From assembly GCA_029204225.1 (NCBI GenBank), contig MU831957.1, positions 30,619 to 94,618 of the forward strand: a DNA stretch of 64,000 nt, given 5' to 3'. The stretch is from Diphasiastrum complanatum. Taxonomy: Eukaryota > Streptophyta > Lycopodiopsida > Lycopodiales > Lycopodiaceae. Positions 51,840-63,615 of this stretch are shown one piece after another (within the stretch, counting starts at the first letter, position 1; each line of letters begins with the position of its first letter). Made by a program: the position numbers and the translations under genes. The notes under the pieces are model-generated. The model was not told the origin of the DNA. It did not search any database and saw only the letters and a list, made by a program, of their open reading frames with translations.

Positions 51840-53285
51840 TTACGATTCAAAGTTTAAAGAATTCCCACGAAGTCCTCTCAACTCGGTGCTTGTAATATAA
51901 TCAAGACTTTCTTTTTCAATTGAAGAAGTTGACGACCCATCTTCCTCATTAGAGTCTACTGGTAAATTCTCAATCGAGTCGACATCCAATGTTGAGAGAA
52001 AGTTTTGTAATGTGGCTTTGCTACGTTGAAGTTGAGTCGAAGATGATGGTTGTGCACTTAATCCAAGACGTTCTTGCAAAATAGATATTCTTGAATTTCA
52101 TAAATGGTTTGTCATTGTCAACTCGAAATTAAATGCAAGTACATCCACATCTTGGAGATTTACATTATTGACTCTTGGCCGATTCTTTGTTGAACGCTTC
52201 CACTTGCCTTTTGGATCCAACTGCAACATTTCTAGCTCGTACCTTCCCAAAAAAGCATTTGTTGAAGTGGTACGCATCCAATGCACACGCACAATTGTCG
52301 CCAATGTGTCGTTGCTCTGAATAAAGTCAATTACTTTGGCAACCCAAAATGGACGATTTTTGCTATTTTTTGAAGCTAGAAGTACAATGAGACTACCGAC
52401 CTTTATTTCACCGAGTTTACCAGACCATTTAGCCTTCACAACATTTATAGTTTGTCGATTTTTTCTAAAAACCAAATAAATCTCACGTTCTTCTTTTTGC
52501 ACAAGGTTCAAATGCTCAGTCTTTTGTGAAACAACAGAGGAATCAACTGTCATTATTGAAGTTGAAAATCTAAACAGCTAGTGAAACTCCTTAGACAAGT
52601 TTTCATCTCCCACGTTAAGCAAACTTAACTTTTGCTCGTCAAAAAAATCCACCCACCAATGTCAATCAAACTCATCAAAAAATTGATATGTTGCTTGAAT
52701 GGTCGTTTCCAAAAAGTTTAAAGTCACAAATGGATCAACTAGATGACGTTTTCTTTAAGCCTTTTGCTCTTCCATGGTAGAAGTTAGATAACACAAAGGT
52801 GCAAGCTTAACTTGAGAAGAGGGCACACTTTGTAAGAAACAAACTCCTTTAGAAGGTAATCACGTCGTAGAGTTTGAAAATTGCTTTCCCCACAACAATG
52901 TGATGCCACCAATATCAATTTCAATTTGAACTAATGTTGAAAACTAATATCATTTATTGGTGCAATGCAATGTTCCTCAACATTTTGATGTAGTCTCTAG
53001 AATCAAATGTGCGTCGTAGTAAAAACACATTTGGTGTAGGGGTGTATGACTCCTTGATAATACTTTGTAGTACTGGCAAAGAAAAAGCATTTTTGCGTAG
53101 CAGCTCTTTAGAAAACAGGCTAAACATTTGGTCGATTTGATTGTGAGTGTGACCCACCAATAAAAATCCTATTTTGATTTTTTTTTAATTGTTAAAGCAA
53201 CCAACATGTACGAATACGCTAGCACTGTTTGATTTTTATTTTCTCTAGTAGTTTTATCAAGTTGCAAGTAGAGAATCTAACAATA
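51840..53285 (-). pseudogene. C-terminal half of a DUF7869-like protein gene
   Basis: On the minus strand a TTAG acceptor-like site (about 53285) opens LYLQLDKTTRENKNQTVLAY, then, across a shift near an A9 run (53178-53186), GFLLVGHTHNQIDQMFSLFS (about 53100-53165) and KELLRKNAFSLPVLQSIIKE. QLD..RENKN and VGHTH..ID..FS are the hallmarks of the DUF7869 domain as I know it. Lower down, 52098-52553 is open and reads INVVKAKWSGKLGEIKVGS, LIVLLASKNSKNRPFWVAKV and RVHWMRTTSTNAFLGRYELE, a BAH-like or Tudor-like small domain by appearance. A Ser-rich end stops near 51840. The role of DUF7869 proteins is not established. Several frame changes make it a probable pseudogene. Confidence 0.55.
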
Positions 53286-53665
<380 letters not shown>

Positions 53666-53673
53666 AACATTTT

Positions 53674-53945
53674 TTGATCCATTGTTTCAAGAAGAAGGAT
53701 GGTGATGTAGTAGCAAGTGGGACTAGATGTGGTAGTCTTTTCAAGATTGATGCTAATCCTTGTGGAAGTGTGGCCCATAGGAGATTGGATCATCTCAAAG
53801 AGGAGAAGGCAAGTAATCTACCTCAACCTATGTTCGAAGAAGGTAAAGCTCATGAAGATAGTGCTTTGGCAAAAGCACATGGAGGGCTTATTGCCAAAGA
53901 GGTCTACTTCTCATCAATTCTCTTATCTTGTTCATTTGGATGATT
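53674..53945 (+). pseudogene. Copia pre-integrase fragment
   Basis: The plus frame reads GDVVASGTRCGSLFKIDANP, then AHRRLDHLKEEKASNLPQ, matching the copia segment in which a variable G..Y.L stretch precedes H.RLGHL. It ends near 53945; no integrase core follows on this strand. Confidence 0.6.
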
Positions 53946-54049
53946 TCATTTCATCATGTTGAAGCAAAGATGGTGCAAACATTTCATGTGACTTCTTATT
54001 TCAAGACTTCAATTGGTCGATCACTTGACAATAATCAAATTTTGATTTT

Positions 54050-54790
54050 GGAAAAAAGATTGAAAAGTGCTAGGGATTGTCTGGACATGATCTACACAGA
54101 TGTATGATTCAAGTGTCCTAATCTGTAATGCCAAAGTAGTGCTTTATTGACAAGAACAGAGGTTTTCAAGGCTTGATTAATGTCTAAATAACAATGTGCC
54201 AGTCTATATAGGTATCCATGCCTCTTGTTGAGTGCAAGGATCTTATTTGTCCTATCGATAACTCGGCATTGATCAGACTCAAACTCTATCCTATGACCTA
54301 AATCATAATTTTACTTACTAATAACATATTCGTAGAGAGTTTAGGTACATACAAAACATTTGATGGTAGTTTAAATTGATTATGCTAGAACATCAATCTT
54401 ACAGTGCCTTCATCTTCGATAGTGTGTACTGTACTATCATCGCCAAGATAAACTAACTTCTTTGTATTGTAAGGTGTGTAGGAGTGAAAATTCTCATGAT
54501 GATTGGTCATATGTTGAGTAGCTCTAGAATCCAAAAACCAAAAATTATCAAATAGCGCCTTTTGGTCTTTGACCATAATTTTGTCCATGTCAAGTTCGGG
54601 AGATAGAGATGATACTAAGATTGCATTCGCCTGTTGATCTGGTTGCTTGTTGGCATTCTTTGCTTTTTGTACCCTGCAATCCTAGATCTCATGATTAGTG
54701 CGTTTGAACGATCCTTCTTTTCTAATGCATGACTACATCTGCCAGTAATTGAACAAAGCTATAATGATAGAAGCCATGTTCGATCTTTTA
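54050..54790 (-). pseudogene. Copia protease and pre-integrase fragment
   Basis: On the minus strand the text runs from a partial zinc knuckle (about 54670-54720) through FWFLDSRATQHMTNHHENFH, where the protease signature DSGAT reads DSRAT. GDDSTVHTIEDEGTVRLMF and, after a stop, NVLYVPKLSTNMLLVSKI follow, then LLWHYRLGHLN (about 54130-54165). The Gly-to-Arg change in the catalytic loop and several stops indicate a dead copy. It is another lineage again, opposite in orientation to the fragment at 53674. Confidence 0.75.
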
Positions 54791-55485
54791 GAAACTAACT
54801 TTGAGATCATTAGTACTAAAGCAAATTTCGCAGCCAAAAAATTACGAAGTGATTTATAGAGTTTTGTAGCATTGAAGTATTCAAGAGATCAAGAGAAACA
54901 ATAAGAGATTTACCAATTACAAATAACTACAGAGCAGCATACATTCTGACATGATACTGAACCCAATAAGAAGATAGATTGATTCAGTAAGTAGCATGTA
55001 AAAATCAGATGATGAGAGCACAAAGCAATAACAAATAAAACCACGTAAAAACCTATGTTTCAGTATCTAGAAAACTTTGTCTGATGTACTTCCGCTAGTA
55101 AGCAATAAACCCTAAAAGCAATACTCTAATAGAGCTCTAAAACATTCTAGAGGCTTGTAAAAGTCCTTGACGATCAGCTATTTATACTAAAGCAGTTTAA
55201 GCGTATCTGGTAGGACAACTAGTCAGGTTGTAGATCACAATTGGTAGTTGACCATAATGTGTTGTCATCCATCAGGACTTCAATGAATGGATGTATATGG
55301 AAGATTGATTATTCGGATGAATCACTCCCGATAGTAGAACAATCCACAGAAGGTTCTGTTCAAGGTTGGACTATTTATCCGAACTCCTGAACTGCAAAAG
55401 CATGGTTGACGCATTTTATAGACGTGCATGCTGAGAGACACTTCCAAATTTTCTATATTTTCACCTTCCAGACAATTTCACGAAA
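54791..55485. other. No gene recognised
   Basis: Possibly the gag end and leader of the preceding copia fragment, but no gag signature or primer-binding site was found. Confidence 0.35.
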
Positions 55486-56127
55486 TTGGAAATATTCATG
55501 ATGTACATAGATTTTACAATGCCGAAGAATGTTCAGCATCTAAGTTATTCTTATTTCAGGAAGAGAGATTTTGTTCTGGTAAAAATCCCCAAAAAATCTA
55601 GAATGTCTATCTGTACCATCTGCGATCAATTGAAAGTGCTCATAGAACAAGCAAAAATTTCTCAAGAGAAAGGTATTTGACATATACTAAGTTTTGGCTT
55701 TTTTTTTCAACCACCTAGTTTGAATTTCTTTTACTCTTTCATTTTACTAAATCACTTTTGTGTGTGACTTTTTAGACAACATTACAAAGTCACTCCAAAT
55801 TCATAGAGAGCGACAAACAATAGAAAGACAAAAGCTTACCAAACATAGAAAAAAGTGTTTGGAGGTTTCTAAAAGTATTTGGGTCTCGTAACTGATGGGA
55901 TGGATCAAAAGAAAATGCTACTGCAACATTTTGTAACGGTGCCAAAAAATCTAAACGAAGTGCATTTTATCCAAGTTCATCTGGTGGGAGCTCTTATATT
56001 CAACGACACCTTGCAGTCTAAAGTGTATTTCAATTATCCCAATGTTCAAAATAATTCAAACTTGACCATTACCATAATCCACAAAATAATAGTTGAATTT
56101 GGCAATAGATTTCTTAATGCATTCTAG
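55486..56127 (+). pseudogene. N-terminal half of a DUF7869-like protein gene
   Basis: Exon-like text: FVLVKIPKKSRMSICTICDQ, then LKVLIEQAKISQEK to a GT donor at 55673; an AG acceptor at 55775; then NITKSLQIHRERQTIERQKL and TKHRKKCLEVSKSI. After a one-base shift near 55880 it reads LVTDGMDQKKMLLQHFV, KNLNEVHFIQVHLVGALIFN and NNSNLTITIIHKIIVE. A CxxC segment, a basic RE..ER..Y-type helix and the D.MDQ.K motif are the usual order in the first half of DUF7869 proteins as I know them. It ends where the minus-strand fragment at 53285 would begin in protein order, but is on the opposite strand. Confidence 0.5.
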
Positions 56128-56573
56128 CATCACAATTGCACTAATGCACACAAACAAGGCATGCACATTAAAAGACAACAATTATCTCCTCATTTTTCAT
56201 TGTATTCTTGAAATGCAAGGGTGGTGAATTTTCTCAATTCTGTCTTTTTTAATTCAAGGTTAACAATTTAACAAACACCAATAGGTACATCTAGCTCACT
56301 TCATATCTATACTTTTTGTTGACAAATATCAACCTCGAATCGTGATTGTTGAGGTGGTATCATTGATACACCATATTCATGATTACAAACTCAGTTGTAA
56401 ATGTTGGACATGATAATGAAAGATCTTTAATCTCTATGCTTGATAGGAACGATGGTGTTTGTTTTCCTTTGGTGCGTATCTTCTTTATCCTATATAAATT
56501 GGCAATTGTAATATTTTAATGGACAACATCAAGAAAGAGTTGCAAGTCTATGAGATTTTCCAATTGTGATATA
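56128..56573. other. No gene recognised
   Basis: AT-rich sequence, nothing specific seen. Confidence 0.4.
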
Positions 56574-56850
56574 CATAATTCATTAACATGTTCCATGCAA
56601 TACAAACTTATCGTTTGTGGGTACACTTATGTGTGCCTTTCAAAATGTTGGTGCTCATTAATATTGCTTATATGCTTAGAAAATTGCTCATTAATATAGT
56701 TTTGTCACAAGAAATGTTGAATTGCAATCACATCACATAATTCATTAACATGTTCCATGCAATACAAACTTATCGTTTGTGGGTACACTTATGTGTGCCT
56801 TTCAAAATTTTGGTGCTCATTAATATTGCTTATATGCTTAGAAAATTGCT
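56574..56850. repeat. 115-bp direct repeat, two nearly identical copies 162 bp apart
   Basis: CATAATTCATTAACATGTTC through TATGCTTAGAAAATTGCT is present at 56574-56688 and 56736-56850. The only difference I saw is AAAATGTTGG versus AAAATTTTGG. The copies are non-coding and look recent. Confidence 0.92.
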
Positions 56851-58270
56851 TTCACAATTTTGCTAGTCATTTACAAAATGAACAATGTTACATGTGGTGC
56901 CTTATATAAGACATGGATATGTGCTATATTTGTTCATATCAAATGTGTTATGTGGCTTTTGTCTTATGTACAATTGTAATCATCTGAGTGTTGGTTGTGA
57001 CATTAGAGCAACATACAAATATAACAACCCACCAAGTCATCCTTACAATGACAACCTTGTATGTGCCAATTAGATCACAATTACACAAAATCAGAAAAAC
57101 CATAATGTGTGTCTACTCAAACCTTAGATGATCAAACTTTTAGGTTGAGTTTGGGGGCCACCAACACTAGGGCATAATAATAGGAGGACATCATTTTTCA
57201 GCATCATTTTTCTACAAATTTGCTTGGCTGCACACTCATGGATCGAATCTTGAAAATACGTAGGCCTCATAGATGGAATCTTGAAAATACATCGATTTCA
57301 TGGATGCAATCTTGAAATTATGTAGCCCTTATGGACGAAATCATTAACATAATCTTGAATATCATTTTCTTCTATTTCTTTTAGGATTTTTTTGACACAT
57401 GATGTGCAATACTTGTTTGTCGGCCTACGATAAGGATATAATGGCTCGTCCTCTCGTTCCACTGCTGTGATAACTCAACAAAGAGACTTGCCAATATATT
57501 CTTACAATAGGCCTCCAAACAACCTAGTCCATAATGTCGTCATGGCTTATGGAGTAACAATATACACCTATTCAAATAGATCACACATACTCAAATTCAT
57601 ATATTATATTACATGCTTTGTGCTTGATGAAATAACAATATACACATGAGTCAATCAGATCACGTGGACAAATTCATATATAAGTTACATGCTTCTAATT
57701 TCTTGGATTGACATGTTGTTACTAAATAGACCACTCACCAATACATTATACATCAAATAAGCCATACTCACACACAATACATCCAACTAATCCAAAAGGA
57801 CAGTAGGGCCCATGTTGCCTTGCACTACACACTTGCTCATCGTGAGTTAAATCCCAAGAAAAATGCACAATCTTTGGGCTTTGAAATAAGCAATGTCAAA
57901 CCAAATTAGAATGTCGGACTCATGAGCATATCTGAGAGCATGCACAATCTCCTTCGACATTCTAAGTAAGCCATTCCTTATTTAACCCAATGACATGATC
58001 TTCATCACCCAACGAAACTAGAGAAAAGTTTGCATTGTAATGGGAATGATATTTCTAGGATGATGTCATTCCATTCCCACAAGCTTATCTTTCACATATT
58101 AATCTTGCAAACTTATAGCATATAATCATAATCTAGCTTAAAAGATGAGCTCTAGCATCTCATAGTAGAGGATAGAAAGAAAGTCCAAATACATGCTTTG
58201 CTTTCACATTGATTGCTATGCCAGGGAATAGTAGAAGGCAGAGATCATATGCTTGCAGGTTGCAGCAATA
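56851..58270. other. No gene; short tandem units at 57238-57345
   Basis: Three to four degenerate ~34-bp units contain ATGGA..AATCTTGAAAATAC and TAGGCCTCATAGATGGAATC (57238-57345). A similar word occurs near 41482. The rest shows no gene; the transporter's 3' end begins at 58271. Confidence 0.5.
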
Positions 58271-60053
58271 TCAACTTTCTCTTTCGCTTGCTGATTCACT
58301 TGTTACAATTAATATCTGCTGTTTGTAGAATCCACGTGTTCTCGCAGTTAAGATCAAACTGAGTAAACAAGCAAACATGCTGAAAGTCGCCATGATGAAA
58401 AAGGAAAGTCGGTAGCATTGAACTCCATAACAAAGAAGGTCTGATTTTTGTGTAAATTGTACAAGGATTGATGAAGCTTTTTTGTGGAATATGGCATGCA
58501 TGGCATGCTGCTTATTGGCTTCACGGTCATATACATAACCAGCCACACGCACTGATAGAATGTAAGATCCAAGAGGACTTGCCAGAGTTGCGAAATTGTA
58601 AAAGGTTCCAAAGAACTTCAAACCAAAGATCTCAGATACCATAGCTGTCATAACAGGCCATTGAGCTCCGTAGCACATTCCCACTACCATAGATCCCACA
58701 TAAAATGCGCCAGGAAGATTGAAAGCAAGGATTAGTTGGCCTGCGCATAAGATAGCTAGTATCACTGCAAAGGACAGTGGCCTGGGGACGCCTTTCCTCT
58801 GAAGAAAGAGCTCTGAAGCAAAGCCGAATCCAACTCTACCGATGAAACCCCAAATATTAACTAGGGATACTGCTGTAGTCACTTGAAGCTGCGAGTAACC
58901 CAGAGAGGAGCCAATTTGCCCCATATTTTGAAGCACAGCCACTCCAGCGCCGAAGCCACAGGTTAAAGCTACAAAAAGGATCCATAAATCTAGACTCATC
59001 AGAGCTTGTAAAATCGTGTAATCATCGCCTCTGCTCGGCCGATATCTCACTCCTGTCAGAAAGTCGTCGAACTTGAAATACCTTCGGCTCGGACAACACG
59101 ACACTTCTTCACGTGGATTGTTGCTAGTTTGGTCTTCTGAACAGATCTCAGACAGTAATGGGGTGTGGAAACTAACTGAATGGCTCGCTTTCTGGTAGGA
59201 GGGTTCTGGACTTTCCTCATCTTCATTTTGCTCCCTCTCAGAGGTTTGGGGTGAGAAATTGGATCGGAAGACCACAATTAATGGTAGAAAAAGTATGACA
59301 ATCATGAAAGCAGCAATAATTTCGTTATCTATATGACTCACTTTGCCAAAATTTTGCACAAAATTGACCACCATCAAATATGCTGCCAGAAGGACAGCTG
59401 CACCCAAAAACAAATAAAGTTTTTGCGTCTCATTCTCACCCCTTCGTTGAGGCAAGGGGCGGATGAAAACCATGAGTAGTAGATACACGGTGGCTGGAAG
59501 CCAGGTTGCTAAGAGGACATAGGAGCTTGGGTTATTTCCATAAATTGCCAGGTAGATTTGCGTAAGCAGAGGCCCACTCAACCCAATAAAGCCCTTCAGT
59601 AATCCGATTACCATCCCTCTGCTGCCCGAGAAGTTCTGTACGGATGTTACAAGAACAGCAGTGCTGACAAATGCCCAAGAATTACCTGCTACAAAGTGGT
59701 AGAAACACATCTGCCAGATCTGAGGGCGAGGAATTTTTTTTTGTGATAGCCAGCCAAATCATGAGAAACCCAAAAATGTTCAACCCTGAGCCAGCTAAGA
59801 TGGCCGACCATGCCCCTAAGTAGTCATTGATCAGCCCAGGAACAATTCCCAGAGATAAGGATGAAAAAAATGCGATTGTATCCAGAGTCTGCTGATTGTA
59901 ATTCATAGAAATTTTCATGAACTGAGAGTAGACACCGAAGGAATATAAAGCACCAACACTAGACATGAAAAGGAAAGCTGCTACAAGCATCATCCATCTG
60001 CTTTTGGCAATCCTGTTCGCAGTAGTTCGAAAAGCTGCCATATTGAAATCCAT
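58271..60053 (-). CDS. Nodulin-like/MFS membrane transporter, intronless, one-base frameshift
   Basis: The ATG at 60051-60053 reads MDFNMAAFRTTANRIAKSRW, then VGALYSFGVYSQFMKISMNY and FGFLMIWLAIT, the nodulin-like N-terminal domain. At an A9 run (plus T9, 59734-59742) the frame is lost; eight A's would join ITKK to IPRPQIWQMCFYHFVAGNSW and the rest. The second frame (to 58271) gives SVQNFSGSRGMVIGLLKGF, a hydrophilic central loop, YTILQALMSLDLWILFVAL, NMGQIGSSLGYSQLQVTTAV and NIWGFIGRVGFGFASELF, all family hallmarks, within about 12 membrane segments. The total would be about 593 aa, normal for the family. Relatives move small solutes or iron, or are orphan transporters; the substrate here is unknown. 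The break may be a sequencing error or a true mutation. Confidence 0.85.
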
Positions 60054-60467
60054 TTGCTTGTGTTTTGTCACTCCAACGCTTATTGTATGTCATCAACTCT
60101 TTCCATTTCGTGATAAAACCTGCAGCTTTTGTTTCCTTTCTCGTCCCTCCTGCATTCGCCCCTGTCCGAAACTCTCAAAGACTTTCTGCTTGATAGACCA
60201 TCCTTGCTTAGCACAGCACCACGGATCACATTAAGTGCTCGAACTCGTCGGTGCCTATAAGCTCCTTCGATGTCAATCCAGTACATAGCACCATTGATGT
60301 CAACCCAGTACATAGCACAATTGTTTTCACTGATTTGTAAGGTATGGTTTTTTTATTATTTTAGATAGACAAAAAAGGGCCTTAGAGGAGAACCATGTGT
60401 CCAACTTTAGTTATTACACACGGAAGCTCCTTGGGGCCTTTTTGGGGGAAAGGTCCCCTTCAAAGGC
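60054..60467 (-). promoter_or_regulatory. Upstream region of the transporter gene
   Basis: This is the 5' flank of the transporter. A short direct repeat with CCAGTACATAGCACCATTGA and CCCAGTACATAGCACAATTG lies at 60275-60320. No TATA box or transcription start could be assigned with confidence. Confidence 0.35.
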
Positions 60468-60507
60468 CCTTCCGCCCGAGGAAGCGGCCCCTTCCTCGGG
60501 CGGAAGG
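60468..60507. repeat. Perfect 17-bp GC-rich hairpin
   Basis: CCTTCCGCCCGAGGAAG (60468-60484), loop CGGCCC, CTTCCTCGGGCGGAAGG (60491-60507). Flanking AAAGG and GGAAAGGGCCC, and a smaller GGGG..CCCC hairpin just to the left (about 60444-60458), extend the structured patch to about 60430-60530. It lies some 400 bp upstream of the transporter start. Confidence 0.9.
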
Positions 60508-61035
60508 ACTGCGGAAAGGGCCCTTTTTTCGCGTGAAATTAGTTTCGAGGTTTCTTTTTTAAAGAGAATACATGGTGCCTCTTTCATGATATGATGGTGG
60601 TAAAGAGGATGTCGATGGCGGTAGAGAGGATAATGATGATTTAGCTCTCATCCCCATCAGCGTGGATCACACCATTAGTGATAGCTCATCATCTATTCCA
60701 CTTATGATTTCGCTTGATTTAAGCTTCATAACGAGTGAAAACAATAACTATCCGACTTCGACAAGTTGTCCAAGTCGTTCGATATGTCGTACCCAACTCC
60801 CTTAAAATACGCTCTTTTTTCAGTTGTGCCATATCCAATTGGCCTTGCAAAAGAGGAATCTGATGTCTGGCATCTTTGACGATTTTCTCGACTTGACCTT
60901 GAGCGTTTATTAATGCTTCCTAGAGTTTTGCCACATATTCTTCCAGTCCATCTCATGTTGCTTGTTTGAATCAAGATCTGGCCTTGATAGTGATTTTTAG
61001 ATCAGAAACCTGACGCGCAACTGTTTGTTTTAGAG
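60508..61035. other. No gene recognised
   Basis: Short open frames on both strands, no domain. A GGTGGTAAAGAGGATG / GGCGGTAGAGAGGATA pair near 60595-60630 is a small duplication. Confidence 0.35.
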
Positions 61036-61037
61036 CT

Positions 61038-61850
61038 AGTTCGAGGAATGGGACGAGCCATGGAACCCGAGTGAGCTATACGAGTTATGGCAAGAGTCAG
61101 ATTTAAAGACACATGCAGTTCTGGCATGGGCATTTTTACAGGAGAAGATGAAGGTTAACCGTTCCGATGGAATCGAAATATTAACAGGGAGTTCCATGCT
61201 TTTTGCGATCGAATATCTGTACGAAACCGAGCATGCTTTGTCAACACACAACGATGTGCATTATAGTGCGACATGCCAAGTTTAAACCTTTGGAACGCTG
61301 GAGACTGCAGGAACTTTGACGCATTATATGCTGCAATAGTGAAATATGTAGACGATTCATATCCCTTGCTATGGAGAATATATTGTCGTTGGGAGGAAAA
61401 TTTCCAGCAACAGTACAACAAATAGAAGGACATATCACCAAAAGAAAGGAGAACAAGGGGACTCAGAGGTCCGCAACATATGGGGTATTAGAGTTTCGAC
61501 ATTGTATGGCAATCACAATGAACCAAACGCAAGAGTTGTTCGTTAATAGAACTTACACGCCAATCACTACAAAATGGCTAAAAAAGTCGATGCTAACGAA
61601 ACAAACACCAAGGTTAGTGCCAGGTATCATAAATGATAGTCAAAACCTGTTGCCCAAACCTTTGTGGTATGGTTTGGCCACAACCACACCAACATTAAGG
61701 GATCTAACATCATCACCTACAATTGTAGAATTTAAACTGCTGACTATTGATGCATAGGGCAGAGGCGAATCTGTGAGCCATTGTCCGAGAGTACACACAT
61801 CAAGTGAAAGTGACAGCGAACATGACAACAAAGACGTCAAATTCCACCAG
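61038..61850 (+). pseudogene. Unrecognised coding relic
   Basis: A clean open stretch reads FEEWDEPWNPSELYELWQES, then LKTHAVLAWAFLQEKMKVNR and GSSMLFAIEYLYETEHALST before a stop at about 61287. A second frame then gives NFDALYAAIVKYVDDSYPLL and WRIYCRWEENFQQQYNK. A third open frame (61371-61757) continues without a recognisable motif, and the acidic SSESDSEHDNKDVKFHQ ends just before the LTR-like repeat at 61857. Position and style suggest the gag-like or coding part of an LTR element, but I do not recognise the family. Confidence 0.35.
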
Positions 61851-61856
61851 GGGATA

Positions 61857-62260
61857 TTTGTTAGGCCTATTTTGGCCATTACAATGTACATTGTAAATAA
61901 GAGTTGAATTCAAATGTAATTGAAGGGTTTTATTGGTTATGTATTTGAAGTTTTATTGATTATGTATTTACAATAGTTACATAGTTAGAAATGTATTTAC
62001 ATAGTTAGATGAATAAGTTAGGAGATGTCGTTGTAGGATGATTACGAAGTTAAAGTTGGTAGGTTGTTAAGGCTAAGTCATAGTCGACAAGAAGCCGAAC
62101 GGAGCGTAAGTAACCACAAGGTTGAGGGTTGCGGTTTCCATGCAGTGTTTACGAGAAGCTGAACCGACCAACTGCGGTTGTTACAAAGTTGATTGCGGTC
62201 ACTACGAAGTTCTGCAATACCTAGTTGCGGTATCCTAGCAGAAGTACAAATAGGACACTT
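61857..62260. repeat. LTR-like repeat, related to 6590-7008
   Basis: It begins TGTTAGGCC and contains, in the same order as the reverse complement of 6590-7008, TAGGAGATGTCGTTGTA, GGTTGCGGTTTCCA, GAAGCTGAACCGACCA, ACTGCGGTT and CAAATAGGACACTTG. A purine-rich CACCAGGGGATATT precedes it and AATAAA follows at about 62301. Orientation and exact right end are not settled. Confidence 0.5.
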
Positions 62261-62860
62261 GGAGGGGTGTAATTTGTAGAGACAAATTGCTCCTAAGTAA
62301 TAAAGACTTTCACAGCTTCAAAGCCCAAATAGACTTTGATGATGTAGAATTATCATTGATCAATATTCTTTTAGGATATTATATGAATTTATTATTTTAA
62401 TGAATTGAGTAACAAGCATTGATACCTGTAGAACTAAGAATTTTCTATGAACCATGTTTGATGGTATTATGAACACTGACCTTTCTTTGAAGGGATGTGC
62501 AGGTACTCACGAACGTACCTGAAGCATCAGAACAATAATAAGAAGCCCTCTGGGCTTAAGGACTGATCTCTCTTTGAGGGTATGTGCAGGTACTCGAGAA
62601 AGTGCCAGAAGAACAAGAATCAAAACAAGAAGCTTTCTAAGCTTAAAGCCAATAAACAAGAAGGTTTTTGACAAAGTCTATAAAGAAGGATCAGAAGAGT
62701 CTATAAAGAAGACTTATTACTAAGTCTATATAAAGAACAAGATAAGGCCTAGGGTTTGATCACCCTAGTGACTTTTTCCACCATGACTGAGGATGGGCAA
62801 CCTCTAGAAAATAAGTGCCAATGACCATGATTGAGGATGGGCAACCTCTAGAAAAAAGGG
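62261..62860. repeat. Two short tandem repeats after the LTR-like segment
   Basis: An ~85-bp unit occurs twice (about 62480-62650), each with CTTTGA.GG.ATGTGCAGGT, ACTC..GAA and AAGAAG..CT..GCTTAA. A 45-bp unit with GGATGGGCAACCTCTAGAAA also occurs twice (about 62780 and 62825). No gene was recognised. Confidence 0.6.
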
Positions 62861-63383
62861 CCTAGGAATTGATGGACATTATGCAAAAACAAGATGGATA
62901 TATACCTTGGCTCTTCCTTAGGAAGATTGCATTTGGGTGAAATTCCCAAGTTGTAACCATGTAAAATCATATGTAAATAAAAGTCAAGTTTGAACCTTGT
63001 ACTACCTACCTCCCACCTACTTTTCCACATGCATTCTAGACTATTTGACACCTAGAACGGGGCGCCCTCCTACACTCTCACTTCATATGCCAAATCACCA
63101 TAATAACTCTCCCAAGCTAATACTCATCACCCATTCACCCTCTCTAACTAATACACCTCATCCATGCACTCCACTTCACCATAAGTCCCATTGGAGTCTT
63201 CCTCACACCTCATGCACTTGAACTTGATACCTCACTCACTTTGGAAGGACTCTCCAGTCTCTAAATAAGTGGAAATGCGTCCCTCTACCAAGAAGATTGA
63301 AGGATGCTGCATCCAAGCTCTGCCCATTTGTTGTTTGTTGTGTACAGGTGCTTTGGAGAAGAGGATTGAAGCATTATCTCAAG
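62861..63383. other. No gene recognised
   Basis: A C-rich, ACTC-rich stretch (about 63000-63240) with Pro/Thr/His-coding frames that look compositional. No domain was seen. Confidence 0.4.
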
Positions 63384-63615
63384 CATGTCAAATCTAAAGC
63401 TTGCATGTTAGATTTTAAGCTTGCATGTCATACCATTTGTGGCCTATTGTCCATGCATGTCAAATCTAAAGCTTGCATGTCAGATTTGAAGCTTGCATGT
63501 CACACCATGCATTGCCTAATGACCATGCATGTCACTTCATGATTGTTGCATGTCAAGAATCTATGAACCCTGATGATTGCATGTCATGAATCTAAGATCC
63601 AACATGATTGCATGT
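63384..63615. repeat. TTGCATGTCA short repeat cluster
   Basis: GCATGTC occurs about ten times, and a 72-bp unit (CATGTCAAATCTAAAGCTTG, GCATGT.AGATTT.AAGCTTG, GCATGTCA.ACCAT) is tandemly duplicated from 63384 and 63456. Open frames here are repeat artefacts. Confidence 0.75.

Noticed and set aside
58354-59277. Extra minus-strand frames inside the transporter
   Set aside because: They overlap the transporter's own frame and lack any domain, so they are out-of-frame shadows.
59700-59745. Splice junction between the two transporter frames
   Set aside because: The frames join at an A9 run with no GT..AG interval, and removing one base restores the family sequence exactly, so a one-base shift explains it better than an intron.
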